Source: JADHUC01 sp964617665
Lineage (GTDB): Bacteria > Planctomycetota > Planctomycetia > Pirellulales > Pirellulaceae
NCBI GenBank assembly: GCA_964617665.1
Contig: CAZUAH010000488.1
Location: 1-10,636, forward strand
Direction of reading: 5' to 3'
DNA length: 10,636 bases
Shown here in pieces: positions 1 to 7,309 of this stretch. The number at the start of each line of letters is the position of its first letter. The first letter of the stretch is position 1. A program made the translations under genes and the position numbers. The notes beneath the pieces are model-generated. The model was not told the origin of the DNA. It saw only the letters and a program-made list of their open reading frames with translations, and did not search any database.

Positions 1-1
1 G

Positions 2-235
2 AAAGCAAGCCATCGGTCTCCCTACGGACTCATTGAGAGTTCGTGGGTGCAGGACGAGGAGGCTGCCGTATTCTCCATCACCGTTCCGCCCAACTCTTCC
101 GCCACCTTTGTCTATCCGTTTGATGGATTCGCTGCCATCACACTTAACGGCAGGGAACTCGCACAAGGGGACGTGGTCTCCGGCGTCGCGCTCAGGCTGG
201 TGAGTGGAGTCCACCGGATCGAAATCAGGAAGTAG
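2..235 (+). CDS. Alpha-L-rhamnosidase, C-terminal end only (5' part lies outside the window)
   Basis: The frame is already open at base 2 and ends at the TAG at 233-235, leaving 77 codons. The visible peptide begins KASHRSPYGLIESSW and goes on with VPPNSSATFVYP. This is the pattern of the C-terminal beta-sandwich domain of GH78-type alpha-L-rhamnosidases (Bac_rhamnosid_C), where a YGxIxSSW stretch is followed by a PPNxxATVYxP strand. Such enzymes hydrolyse terminal alpha-L-rhamnose from glycans and are often exported. The catalytic (alpha/alpha)6 barrel would lie upstream and cannot be inspected. A GTG at 47 could be mistaken for a start, but the conserved SPYGLIESSW motif lies upstream of it in the same frame, so this is the tail of a larger gene. 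The next gene follows on the same strand after about 130 bases. The family call rests on the C-terminal motif alone. Confidence 0.75.
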   Translation, partial: KASHRSPYGLIESSWVQDEEAAVFSITVPPNSSATFVYPFDGFAAITLNGRELAQGDVVSGVALRLVSGVHRIEIRK

Positions 236-277
236 GAAGATTGATTGCTGGACGAATCAGTCTGCCCCTTTGTTTCT

Positions 278-304
278 TTCCCGGTCAGCCCTCTGCGCCG
301 GGAA
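278..304. other. Inverted repeat in the gap after the rhamnosidase
   Basis: TTCCCGG at 278-284 and CCGGGAA at 298-304 are perfect reverse complements separated by 13 bases. The hairpin lies about 43 bases after the rhamnosidase stop and 63 bases before the next ATG. No T-run follows it, so it does not look like an intrinsic terminator. It may be a weak attenuator or mRNA-processing structure, or chance. Nothing else recognisable was seen in the gap 236-366. Confidence 0.25.
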
Positions 305-366
305 CTCACATCCACGAATGCACGGTATCCGAAAAAGGACGGGTAGCGACTGGAGCCACTAGTGAC

Positions 367-2964
367 ATGAAAAGACCGTATGCCGCCACTCTTCTAACAG
401 CGCTGTTCCTTCTCTCCTGTAGTCGCCTCGCATTCCTCCACGCGGAAGAAGCGGCAAAGCCCATGCAGGTGGCCATCTGCCCACGCCTCGTTCTTGAGCC
501 AGGTGGGGATGAACAAGCCTTCATCCGTCACATTGAAGACCTGTTTTTGAACAAGACTGAGCAGTGGTCCTACGTCTCCAGCAACATTTCGCACTTCAAG
601 TTCTACTCCACGACGGTTCTCTGGATGTCCCAGAAGCACCCCGACCTCCTGCGCCGAGTTGTAGAGAGTATCACCGCGATGCGGAAGGGAATTGCCGTTG
701 AGGTGGGGATCCGGCATGGACACGCTCAGACGGAAACAAACATTCTTGACCCGATCTTTGAGGCTGGGGGACGCGTCGATTTCATCGTTACGGACAATGT
801 TTTCATCAAGTCCCAGCTCAGACAAGACAAGATGGGAGATTATGATTGGACCTATGATCAGGCAGTGGAGAAGTACGCCGAGTACGTAGCCGGCATCAAA
901 AAGAGATACCCGCAACTGAAAGTCGGGATGACTGAAGCAGCTTTCCGCTTTCACTGGGAGGATAAGACACGCTTCCCTACAGAAAGGCCGAACCCCAAGA
1001 ACAACCTGGGCGATCTGAAGACCCTGCTTGTGGACGTCATCAAAGCGTGCGAGGCCAAGGGTACTCGGATCGACATATTCCAGCCTGAATACTCGTATGA
1101 TCGCATCGAGAACACAAAGAACGGCTGGGAAAAGCTGAAGGCCATGGAGGCATTCTGCCGGGCAGAGGGGCTTGAATTCTACTTCCTGTTCAACGACCAC
1201 ATCGGCGGACATGACTCCGACAAGCTGTTTCACGACAACGTCATGAGATGCCTGGGGGCGGTCAAGTCGCACGGCCTCACACCTGAGCTTGGCACGATCC
1301 AGTCATGGTACAAGCACCCCGTGGAGGAACTGCCCGAGGACCAGCCGCATACGTTTATGTATCTGGCAAAGGAGTTCATTCGGGAGAATGGGAAGAAAGG
1401 TGCCCAGGCAAACGAGGCGGGTGCCGGGCGGAAGAGGCCCAACGTCGTGCTGATGCTAGCCGATGATTTGGGCTGGATGGACTTGGCCAGCTATGCCGCC
1501 CGCGTTCGCGGCGTGAATCGCACTGAGTGCTATTATGAAACGCCGAATCTGGATCGTCTGGCGGATCAGGGACTGAGCTTTTCGCAGGCCTATGCATGCC
1601 CGCTATGCTCGCCGGCGCGGGCGTCCATTCTGACCGGACAGTATGCGGCACGTCACGGGTTTCTCACCGCGTCGGGTCATACGACTGGCAGCTATGCCTC
1701 AAGGAAGATGACACCTCCCGAGGGATACCACATTTATGACCGCAAGGAGAATGAAGCCAACAAAGCCAATCCGGCTCTGGGTTATATCAGCCCTTCCTTC
1801 ACCTATGTTCTTCAGTCGGGGCAGGATGCTGATTCTTATGATGCACTGACCATTCCAGAGGCGCTGGACGGCTATCGCAGTGCGATGGTAGGGAAATGGC
1901 ATCTGGGCGCATTGGGAGTCAAAGGGTACCAGCCGCAAGACCAAGGATTTGGTGACGTGCTCGCTTATCACGACCACGGCGGTTCGCACTATTTCGACTG
2001 GCGGAAGGAGTGGCACAAGCCGGGAGATGACCTTGGAATAGACTATCTGACCGATGATTTGACCAAACGCGCCGTGCGCTTCATTCGCGACTGCGCTGAA
2101 TCCGCCGAGCCCTTTTTCCTCTACTTTCCACACTTCGCGGTGCATGGCCCGCGCGAGGCCAAGCCGGAGGACATCGACTATTTCTCCAAGAAACCAAATC
2201 GCGGTTGGAACGGACATTCCAGCTCGGAATACGCGGGCGTACTCCGCGGGCTGGATAACTCCGTCGGTGAGATTCTGGATGCTCTAGAGAAACTCGGGAT
2301 TACCGAAAATACCTTGGTGATTTTCATGTCCGACAATGGTGGAATTGACCGCGAAGACGTTACCAGTAACGCGCCGTTGCGTGCCGGGAAAGCATCGAAG
2401 TATGAAGGCGGTATCCGAGTGCCTTTGATTGTGCGTTGGCCCGGGAAGACCACTGCCGGGTCGATCTGTGATGTGCCGGTAGACTGCAACGATATCTTCC
2501 CGACCATCCTTTCCGCTGCGGGGCAAGATGCCGACTTGGTATCGCTTAAGCTCGACGGCGAATCGCTGCTGCCTCTCTTTGCCGATCCCAAAAACAGTTC
2601 AGAGCGTTATTCGAGAAAGTCCTTCTTTTGGCACGCACCGTTCGGCGGAATGGACAAAAAAGGAAAATACTCGCCAGGGCACAGCGCCATGCGCAAAGGG
2701 AACTACAAACTGCTCTTCGACCACCAGGGCTATTTGGAGATTTACGATTTGTCATCGGACCTGTCCGAAGCCAACAATCTGGTCGATCAAATGCCGGAGA
2801 AAGCGAAGCAGCTATTCGTAGAGTTGATCGGCTGGCTCGATGCCACGGTTGCCAACCGCTACATACCGCGCCCTAATCCACTTTACAGCCCGGACGCCAA
2901 TGCGGCGAGCGCAGCTCCGCCTTGTCGAGACCTACGTCGCGAGCTGCTGGGCAAAGCACAATAA
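367..2964 (+). CDS. Exported two-domain protein: TIM-barrel-like domain fused to an S1-family sulfatase
   Basis: Encodes 865 residues from the ATG at 367, chosen because a hydrophobic signal sequence starts there. GGAG at 352-355 is a modest ribosome-binding site. The frame stays open back to a TTG at 241, but that extension looks non-coding. Residues 1-26 form a signal peptide; LLSC at 15-18 is a possible weak lipobox. Residues about 33-340 alternate strands and helices as expected of a (beta/alpha)8 barrel, with carboxylates at strand ends (E112, D143, E190, E241, D277); I do not recognise the family. After a linker (about 341-356), residues 357-865 are a sulfatase: metal ligands D366-D367, the CSPAR signature with Cys414 (to be converted to formylglycine), GKWHLG with K510 and H512, H593, SDNGG with D656-N657, and K675. 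It would hydrolyse a sulfate ester, probably on a glycan, after export and after activation by a maturase encoded elsewhere. The XylR remnant begins 13 bases downstream. The sulfatase call is firm; the barrel's function is unknown. Confidence 0.9.
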   Translation: MKRPYAATLLTALFLLSCSRLAFLHAEEAAKPMQVAICPRLVLEPGGDEQAFIRHIEDLFLNKTEQWSYVSSNISHFKFYSTTVLWMSQKHPDLLRRVVESITAMRKGIAVEVGIRHGHAQTETNILDPIFEAGGRVDFIVTDNVFIKSQLRQDKMGDYDWTYDQAVEKYAEYVAGIKKRYPQLKVGMTEAAFRFHWEDKTRFPTERPNPKNNLGDLKTLLVDVIKACEAKGTRIDIFQPEYSYDRIENTKNGWEKLKAMEAFCRAEGLEFYFLFNDHIGGHDSDKLFHDNVMRCLGAVKSHGLTPELGTIQSWYKHPVEELPEDQPHTFMYLAKEFIRENGKKGAQANEAGAGRKRPNVVLMLADDLGWMDLASYAARVRGVNRTECYYETPNLDRLADQGLSFSQAYACPLCSPARASILTGQYAARHGFLTASGHTTGSYASRKMTPPEGYHIYDRKENEANKANPALGYISPSFTYVLQSGQDADSYDALTIPEALDGYRSAMVGKWHLGALGVKGYQPQDQGFGDVLAYHDHGGSHYFDWRKEWHKPGDDLGIDYLTDDLTKRAVRFIRDCAESAEPFFLYFPHFAVHGPREAKPEDIDYFSKKPNRGWNGHSSSEYAGVLRGLDNSVGEILDALEKLGITENTLVIFMSDNGGIDREDVTSNAPLRAGKASKYEGGIRVPLIVRWPGKTTAGSICDVPVDCNDIFPTILSAAGQDADLVSLKLDGESLLPLFADPKNSSERYSRKSFFWHAPFGGMDKKGKYSPGHSAMRKGNYKLLFDHQGYLEIYDLSSDLSEANNLVDQMPEKAKQLFVELIGWLDATVANRYIPRPNPLYSPDANAASAAPPCRDLRRELLGKAQ

Positions 2965-2977
2965 GCGGTGTTCCGAC

Positions 2978-3763
2978 ATGAAACATGTTGCTCTGGTGAT
3001 GAGCTTGAACAAACGCTTCGATCGCAAGGTGATCGAAGGGGTGACGCGGTTCGTTCGCGAGTCGGGCCAGTGGAGCGTGTTCGTTGAAGATGACCCAAAG
3101 GCAAAAATCCCCGATTTTCACCACGGGCAATTCGACGGCGTGATCGCCGATCTGGACGACCCTCGTATCTCCAAGCGACTCGTTGGTCTGGAGATTCCGG
3201 CGGTCGGCGTCGGAGCCATCCGCGAGGATTGCCCTTGGGAACTCGACATCTCGACAGTCAGCACGAACAACCAGCGAATCGCCGAACTGGCGGCTAGTCA
3301 TCTACTGGAACGCAATCTGCGCTCCTTCGCCTATTGCGGCGTGCCCGGCCGGACAATCGATCCGTGGAACGGGCAGCGACGGGCGGCCTTTGCCTCGCAC
3401 CTGAAGGCGGCAGGTTACGGCTGCTCTGTGTATCGGGGGCGCGAGTGCGCGTCACACAGCTGGGAACAGCTTCAGCAGAGACTGGCATCCTGGCTGTCGG
3501 ACTTACCCAAACCGCTCACCGGAAATCGGACACTAATTTCTCTAACGATGCCAAACGCCAAAACTTGGACAAGGGAAACGTGCAATGAAAATCCTGACAA
3601 CAGTCATCACGGTACTTGTGCTGATGCAAAGCACCGCCCGCGCAGAAGAATCGTCGCGCGTCATCTCGCGTTCGGCGCCCTCGACCGCTCGGCCCAACAT
3701 TCTGTTCGTCGTTTCCGACGATCATGGCTGGGGCGATTTGCCGTCGAATTGGGAGGACACTGA
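2978..3763 (+). pseudogene. Truncated XylR-type transcriptional regulator (sensor-domain fragment; no DNA-binding domain)
   Basis: From the ATG at 2978 (MKHVALVMSL) residues 1-180 match the N-terminal sensor of XylR-like regulators, which carry a LacI-like periplasmic-binding fold followed by an AraC-type helix-turn-helix. Family-typical stretches are VTRFVRESGQWSVF, IAELAASHLLER, the SFAYCG strand, AAFASHLKAAGY and SWLSDLPKPL. At the family's usual GVMACNDDRG strand, right after LPKP (near base 3517), similarity stops. The frame then runs 81 more codons to a stop at 3761-3763, passing through the next gene's ribosome-binding site and first 179 bases, so this tail is read-through. The protein would lack half the sensor lobe and the whole helix-turn-helix; intact relatives are about 390 residues. 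It probably cannot bind DNA. It begins 13 bases after the sulfatase stop with no good Shine-Dalgarno, perhaps translationally coupled. A deletion is the likely cause; an assembly error is possible. Confidence 0.78.
3570..3650 (+). repeat. Leader repeat, copy 1: ribosome-binding site plus signal-peptide codons, paired with 7229-7309
   Basis: This segment, running from the Shine-Dalgarno (AAGGGA at 3571-3576) through codon 22 of the sulfatase, aligns without gaps to 7229-7309 in front of and into the phosphoesterase gene. By my hand count about 60 of 81 bases match; in the 15 bases before the ATG, 13 match, including AACGTGCA. The encoded signal peptides share 12 of 21 residues, including LTTV, QST and RAE. 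The mature proteins are unrelated. Confidence 0.65.
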
Positions 3764-5288
3764 GGTGCGTCTTCCGACCTTGGACACTCTTGCGGCCGAA
3801 GGTGTGCGGTTTCCGAACTACCATACCGTCCCGCTATGCGGACCGTCTCGTGCCTGCATGTTCACCGGTCAATACTCGAGCGAAAACGGCATGTGGCGCG
3901 GCCCCGGTAGTCAGCCGCTGGGATCGCCCGGCTATCGCGGTATCAAACGCGATGTGAAGATGCTCTCGGAGTATCTCGCCGACGCCGGCTACCAAACGGG
4001 AGCCTTCGGCAAATGGCACTTGGGCTCGCTGGACGGCGAAGTGCCGAACGACCGCGGGTTCGACGAGTTTCGTGGGTTTCTCGGAGGGGCGCATCCGTAT
4101 TGGATTAGCGAGGGCAGGTCAAAGATTCTGCACAATCGCGAACCCGATCGCACCTCCCAAGGGCACGCGACCGAATTGTTCACCGGGTGGGCCGAAGAAT
4201 TCATTCGGCAGAGCGCCGCCAAGGATGCCCCCTTTTTCTGTTACCTCGCCTACAACGCCGTGCACGGCCCGCTTCGCACCGATGAATCGAAGCCGGCCTC
4301 CGCGCCCGAGGCCTGGGTCAACAAGGCTCTTGACCGAGGTGTCAGTTTCCTGCGCAGCGACTATGTCGCCATTCTCGAACACATGGATCACAACATCGGC
4401 CGGTTGGTTGATCTGTTAGATGAGCTTGGCGTCGCCGAAAACACGCTCATCGTCTTCGTCAGCGATAACGGAGGCTGCACTATGGAGGAAGGCGCAGCTG
4501 GTGGCAGATATCCCGGAAACAATGGCCCGTTTCGTGGGGGAAAAGCCACAACGTATCAGGGCGGGCTGAACGTACCGTTCTTGATGAACTGGAAGGGACG
4601 ACTCCCCCAAGGCATGGCCTCGGCTGATCAGGTGATGCATTGCGATATCTTTGCCACCTTGTTGGACGCCGCCACGATCCCCGTTCCAGAAATGAATGGT
4701 AAGAACCCGCTTCGCGGGATGTCTCTGATGCCGCACATGCTTTCGGCCGGGAAGGACGCCATCCCGGAGCGAACGATGATCTTCGAGCTGTGGGGCAATA
4801 TCGGACTGCGCAAGGGCGACTACGAACTTTGGAGCAATATCGGGAGGGAGCACTCCCCGGATTGGGACGCCCTTGTCGCCGAATTGCAGCAAACCGATCT
4901 TGCCCTCTTTGACCTCAGCAAAGACGTCGCAGAAGAAAACGATTTGCGAACGGAGCTGCCTGAGATTTACAGCTCGCTCAAGACGGAGTTGATCGACCAT
5001 TTTTCCAACATCAACACGGAGTATCCCGGCGGTGGAAGTTCCGAGATACAGGGTAGTGACAAGCCCCGCCCCAAAAGAGCGACTACCCCCAAGCCGCCGC
5101 AACGTGCATCGCAAGATCAGTTCCTCAGGAGTCGAGACCGGAACGGGGACGGAGAGATCACGCTCGAAGAGTTTATCGGCAACCCGGCCAACCGCAACGT
5201 CCCCGCCCTGACCAAACGGTTTGAAAAATTCGATTCCAACGGCGACGGCAAGCTACAGCCGGTGGAATTGGGAGTGCAAGCGAAATGA
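3585..5288 (+). CDS. Exported S1-family sulfatase with a C-terminal EF-hand pair
   Basis: Encodes 567 residues from the ATG at 3585, eight bases after AAGGGA. The signal peptide ends near ARA-EE (residue 20). The sulfatase domain covers about 36-480: metal ligands D45-D46, the CGPSR signature with Cys85 (the formylglycine site), GKWHLG with K143 and H145, VHGP with H228, SDNGG with D294-N295, and the GGK lysine K320. It should hydrolyse sulfate esters outside the cytoplasm; the substrate cannot be read from the sequence. After a Gly/Ser/Pro/Lys-rich linker (about 481-512) come two EF-hand loops, DRNGDGEITLEE (518-529) and DSNGDGKLQPVE (550-561), both with canonical calcium ligands. Its start overlaps the read-through tail of the regulator remnant. 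It resembles the upstream sulfatase only in the shared family motifs and lacks the barrel domain. The oxidoreductase follows after 92 bases. Confidence 0.96.
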   Translation: MKILTTVITVLVLMQSTARAEESSRVISRSAPSTARPNILFVVSDDHGWGDLPSNWEDTEVRLPTLDTLAAEGVRFPNYHTVPLCGPSRACMFTGQYSSENGMWRGPGSQPLGSPGYRGIKRDVKMLSEYLADAGYQTGAFGKWHLGSLDGEVPNDRGFDEFRGFLGGAHPYWISEGRSKILHNREPDRTSQGHATELFTGWAEEFIRQSAAKDAPFFCYLAYNAVHGPLRTDESKPASAPEAWVNKALDRGVSFLRSDYVAILEHMDHNIGRLVDLLDELGVAENTLIVFVSDNGGCTMEEGAAGGRYPGNNGPFRGGKATTYQGGLNVPFLMNWKGRLPQGMASADQVMHCDIFATLLDAATIPVPEMNGKNPLRGMSLMPHMLSAGKDAIPERTMIFELWGNIGLRKGDYELWSNIGREHSPDWDALVAELQQTDLALFDLSKDVAEENDLRTELPEIYSSLKTELIDHFSNINTEYPGGGSSEIQGSDKPRPKRATTPKPPQRASQDQFLRSRDRNGDGEITLEEFIGNPANRNVPALTKRFEKFDSNGDGKLQPVELGVQAK

Positions 5289-5313
5289 AGGATCCTGGCC
5301 AGAAGCGACACGT

Positions 5314-5365
5314 GAATGCCCGGGGTAGAGTATTCAGCGTTACCTTATATCACGAATAGGCATTC
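5314..5365. promoter_or_regulatory. Interrupted inverted repeat upstream of the oxidoreductase gene
   Basis: The continuous 12-base arm GAATAGGCATTC at 5354-5365 is complementary to GAATGCC (5314-5320) plus TATTC (5331-5335). This gives a stem of 7 and 5 pairs with a 10-base bulge on the 5' side and an 18-base loop rich in A and T. It lies between the sulfatase stop and the oxidoreductase ATG and ends 15 bases before that ATG. There is no T-run, so it is not an ordinary terminator. It could be an operator, an mRNA structure near the ribosome-binding site, or chance. Confidence 0.3.
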
Positions 5366-5380
5366 TCCTGAGAAGATACG

Positions 5381-7204
5381 ATGCGCACAATTCTCTCTCT
5401 CCTTTGTCTCATCGCACTTCGGTCCAGTTGCTGGTCCGCTGAATCCGATGTGGTCGTCTACGGCGGCACCCCCGGAGGCATCACCGCTGCCATCGCCGCC
5501 GCGCGCGACGGCGCCTCCGTGATCCTACTCGAGCAGACCCGACACGTAGGCGGGCTCAGCACGAGCGGCTTGAACCGCGATGAAGGGAACCACCTGGACC
5601 GCAAAACATTGGGTGGCCTTGGTGAGCAGTTCCTTAACGAAGCCGTCAAGCGGAGCGGCGGCTTGTGGACGGAAAACAGGGTCCGCACTTGGCAGTCGGC
5701 AGTCGCCGAGCGGCTTTTCCTGGAGATGCTGGAAGAAGCCGGAGTGGAGGTGAAATACGAGCAACTGCTCGCCGGAGTCGAGAAAGACGGCACACGGATT
5801 ACTACACTTCGCGTTCAGGGAGGCGAAAGCTACCGGGCGAAGGTCTATATCGACGCCACTTACGAAGGCGACTTGATGGCCAAAGGCGGCGTGTCCTACG
5901 CCATCGGACGCGAGTCCGCGGATCAATATGGCGAGTCGATTGCCGGCGTCCGCTATCTGGACGATAAGATTGCAGTCTCGCCCTTCGATGACGATGGCAA
6001 CCCGCTCTTTGGCGTGATGCCGGGGGGGCCGCCGGATGCCGGTTCTGCCAGCGAGGTGCCGATCGGCTACAACGTCCGCCTGAATCTCACCACGGACGAG
6101 GCCAATAAGGTCCCGATTGAGAAACCGGACAGTTACGACCCGATGCAGCACGAGTTGCTGGCCCGCGTTATCCAGGCGGGCCTGCGTAAGAGACTCACAT
6201 CCATCATCCCTTTCTACCCAATGCCGGGCAGCAACAAGAAGGAGCTGAACAATCCCCAAAGTGCAGTCGTTTCCATCAGCATCCCGGGCGCTCAGACTCC
6301 CTGGGCGGAAGCTAGCTTCGAAGAGCGCGAAGCGATTCACCAGAAATACCGGGACTATACCCACGGCATGCTCTGGTTCCTGAAGTCAGATCCCCGCGTC
6401 CCCGAGAATATCCGCAGCGAGATGGCGATGTACGGCTTCTGCAAGGACGAGTGGGCCGATAACGGCCATTGGCCCTACTATCTCTACATCCGCGCGGCCC
6501 GGCGGATGCAGGGAGCGGTCATCCTCACCGAGTCCGACATCATCCGCGATCGGGACAAGCAAGACGTGATCCACATCGGTTCTCACTTCATCGATTGTCA
6601 TCACGCGGCACGCTATGCAGTCGACTCGGGACACTTCATCAACGAAGGACGGATTTGGAAACAGGGGGCGCGATTCGACATTCCCTATCGCGCCATCACA
6701 CCGAAGGTCGGCGAGTGTTCGAATCTGTTGGTGCCGGTTTGCGTCTCGGCCAGCCACGTCGCTTTCTGCACCATCCGCTTGGAACCGACCTGGATGAACC
6801 TGGGCGAAGCGGCCGGGATCGCCGCGGCGATGGCCGCCAAGTCAGGGAAGTCGGTGCAGGCGGTCGACATCCAATCCCTGCAGGATCGTCTGCTTGCAGT
6901 TGGGATCCCACTCAAGCATCCCGAAGGTCCGTTGGCCTACGAAAAGCAAGGGAAAGTCGCAGGCGCGAACGCGCCCGATGATGTGGTGAAAGAGTTCTTT
7001 GCCCGCGCCGACAAGGATGGAGATGGAACGGCCTCGAGGTCCGAATGGGATTCGGCGAGACCCACGTGGGAGTGGCTCTTTCCCCATATCGACAAGGACA
7101 AGAACGGCCAGCTCGACCGGAGCGAGTATGAAGCCTTCCAGGATTTCAAGAAGGAGAACCCCGGCTGGCGAAAGACGCTGGAATCCAAGAACGAGCCGCC
7201 GTGA
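5381..7204 (+). CDS. Exported FAD-dependent oxidoreductase with a C-terminal EF-hand pair
   Basis: Encodes 607 residues from the ATG at 5381, which has AGAAG five bases upstream. A hydrophobic signal sequence (about 1-20) has no twin-arginine motif. The mature protein starts at once with a Rossmann FAD-binding motif, VVVYGGTPGG (24-33), with E51 as the expected ribose-binding acid, then HVGGLSTSGL (55-64). These are typical of the FAD_oxidored group (PF12831). IDATYEGDL (near residue 160) and the C-terminal NLGEAAGIAAAMA segment fit the same fold. The family is often annotated loosely as xanthan lyase or hypothetical oxidoreductase; its substrates are mostly unknown, and oxidation of a sugar or uronate is only a guess. 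Two EF-hand loops, DKDGDGTASRSE (544-555) and DKDKNGQLDRSE (571-582), follow the catalytic part, as in the upstream sulfatase. The phosphoesterase starts 39 bases downstream, suggesting cotranscription. Confidence 0.88.
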   Translation: MRTILSLLCLIALRSSCWSAESDVVVYGGTPGGITAAIAAARDGASVILLEQTRHVGGLSTSGLNRDEGNHLDRKTLGGLGEQFLNEAVKRSGGLWTENRVRTWQSAVAERLFLEMLEEAGVEVKYEQLLAGVEKDGTRITTLRVQGGESYRAKVYIDATYEGDLMAKGGVSYAIGRESADQYGESIAGVRYLDDKIAVSPFDDDGNPLFGVMPGGPPDAGSASEVPIGYNVRLNLTTDEANKVPIEKPDSYDPMQHELLARVIQAGLRKRLTSIIPFYPMPGSNKKELNNPQSAVVSISIPGAQTPWAEASFEEREAIHQKYRDYTHGMLWFLKSDPRVPENIRSEMAMYGFCKDEWADNGHWPYYLYIRAARRMQGAVILTESDIIRDRDKQDVIHIGSHFIDCHHAARYAVDSGHFINEGRIWKQGARFDIPYRAITPKVGECSNLLVPVCVSASHVAFCTIRLEPTWMNLGEAAGIAAAMAAKSGKSVQAVDIQSLQDRLLAVGIPLKHPEGPLAYEKQGKVAGANAPDDVVKEFFARADKDGDGTASRSEWDSARPTWEWLFPHIDKDKNGQLDRSEYEAFQDFKKENPGWRKTLESKNEPP

Positions 7205-7228
7205 AACGCTTCTACATTCATCATTGAG

Positions 7229-7309
7229 CAAGGACAACGTGCAATGAGACTTCTGACAACGGTGGTCGCGGCGATCTTGCTGACGCAGAGCACCCTCCGC
7301 GCCGAAAAG
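7229..7309 (+). repeat. Leader repeat, copy 2: ribosome-binding site plus signal-peptide codons, paired with 3570-3650
   Basis: This is the second copy of the segment described at 3570-3650. Here the Shine-Dalgarno is AAGGA at 7230-7234, nine bases before the ATG, and the segment runs through codon 22 of the phosphoesterase. Similarity fades on both sides. Upstream of the Shine-Dalgarno only short patches such as TTG and CAAGG agree, so the shared unit seems to be the translation start plus export signal. Confidence 0.65.

Noticed and set aside
47..235. Small stand-alone gene starting at the GTG at 47
   Set aside because: The conserved rhamnosidase motif SPYGLIESSW is upstream in the same frame, so this is the end of a larger gene.
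241..366. N-terminal extension of the barrel-sulfatase from a TTG at 241
   Set aside because: The extension encodes no recognisable signal sequence and puts 42 residues ahead of a normal one starting at 367; its ribosome-binding site is no better.
394..1272. 292-codon open frame on the minus strand
   Set aside because: It lies antisense to the barrel domain, with no recognisable motif and no ribosome-binding site that I could see; it is a shadow of the + strand gene.
3518..3763. Tail of the regulator frame as a genuine overlapping coding region
   Set aside because: It has no resemblance to the regulator family, is rich in Arg and His as expected for an out-of-frame reading of GC-rich coding DNA, and 179 bases of it overlap a well-supported sulfatase start.
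5525..6364. 279-codon open frame on the minus strand
   Set aside because: It is antisense to the conserved FAD-binding part of the oxidoreductase and has no family features.
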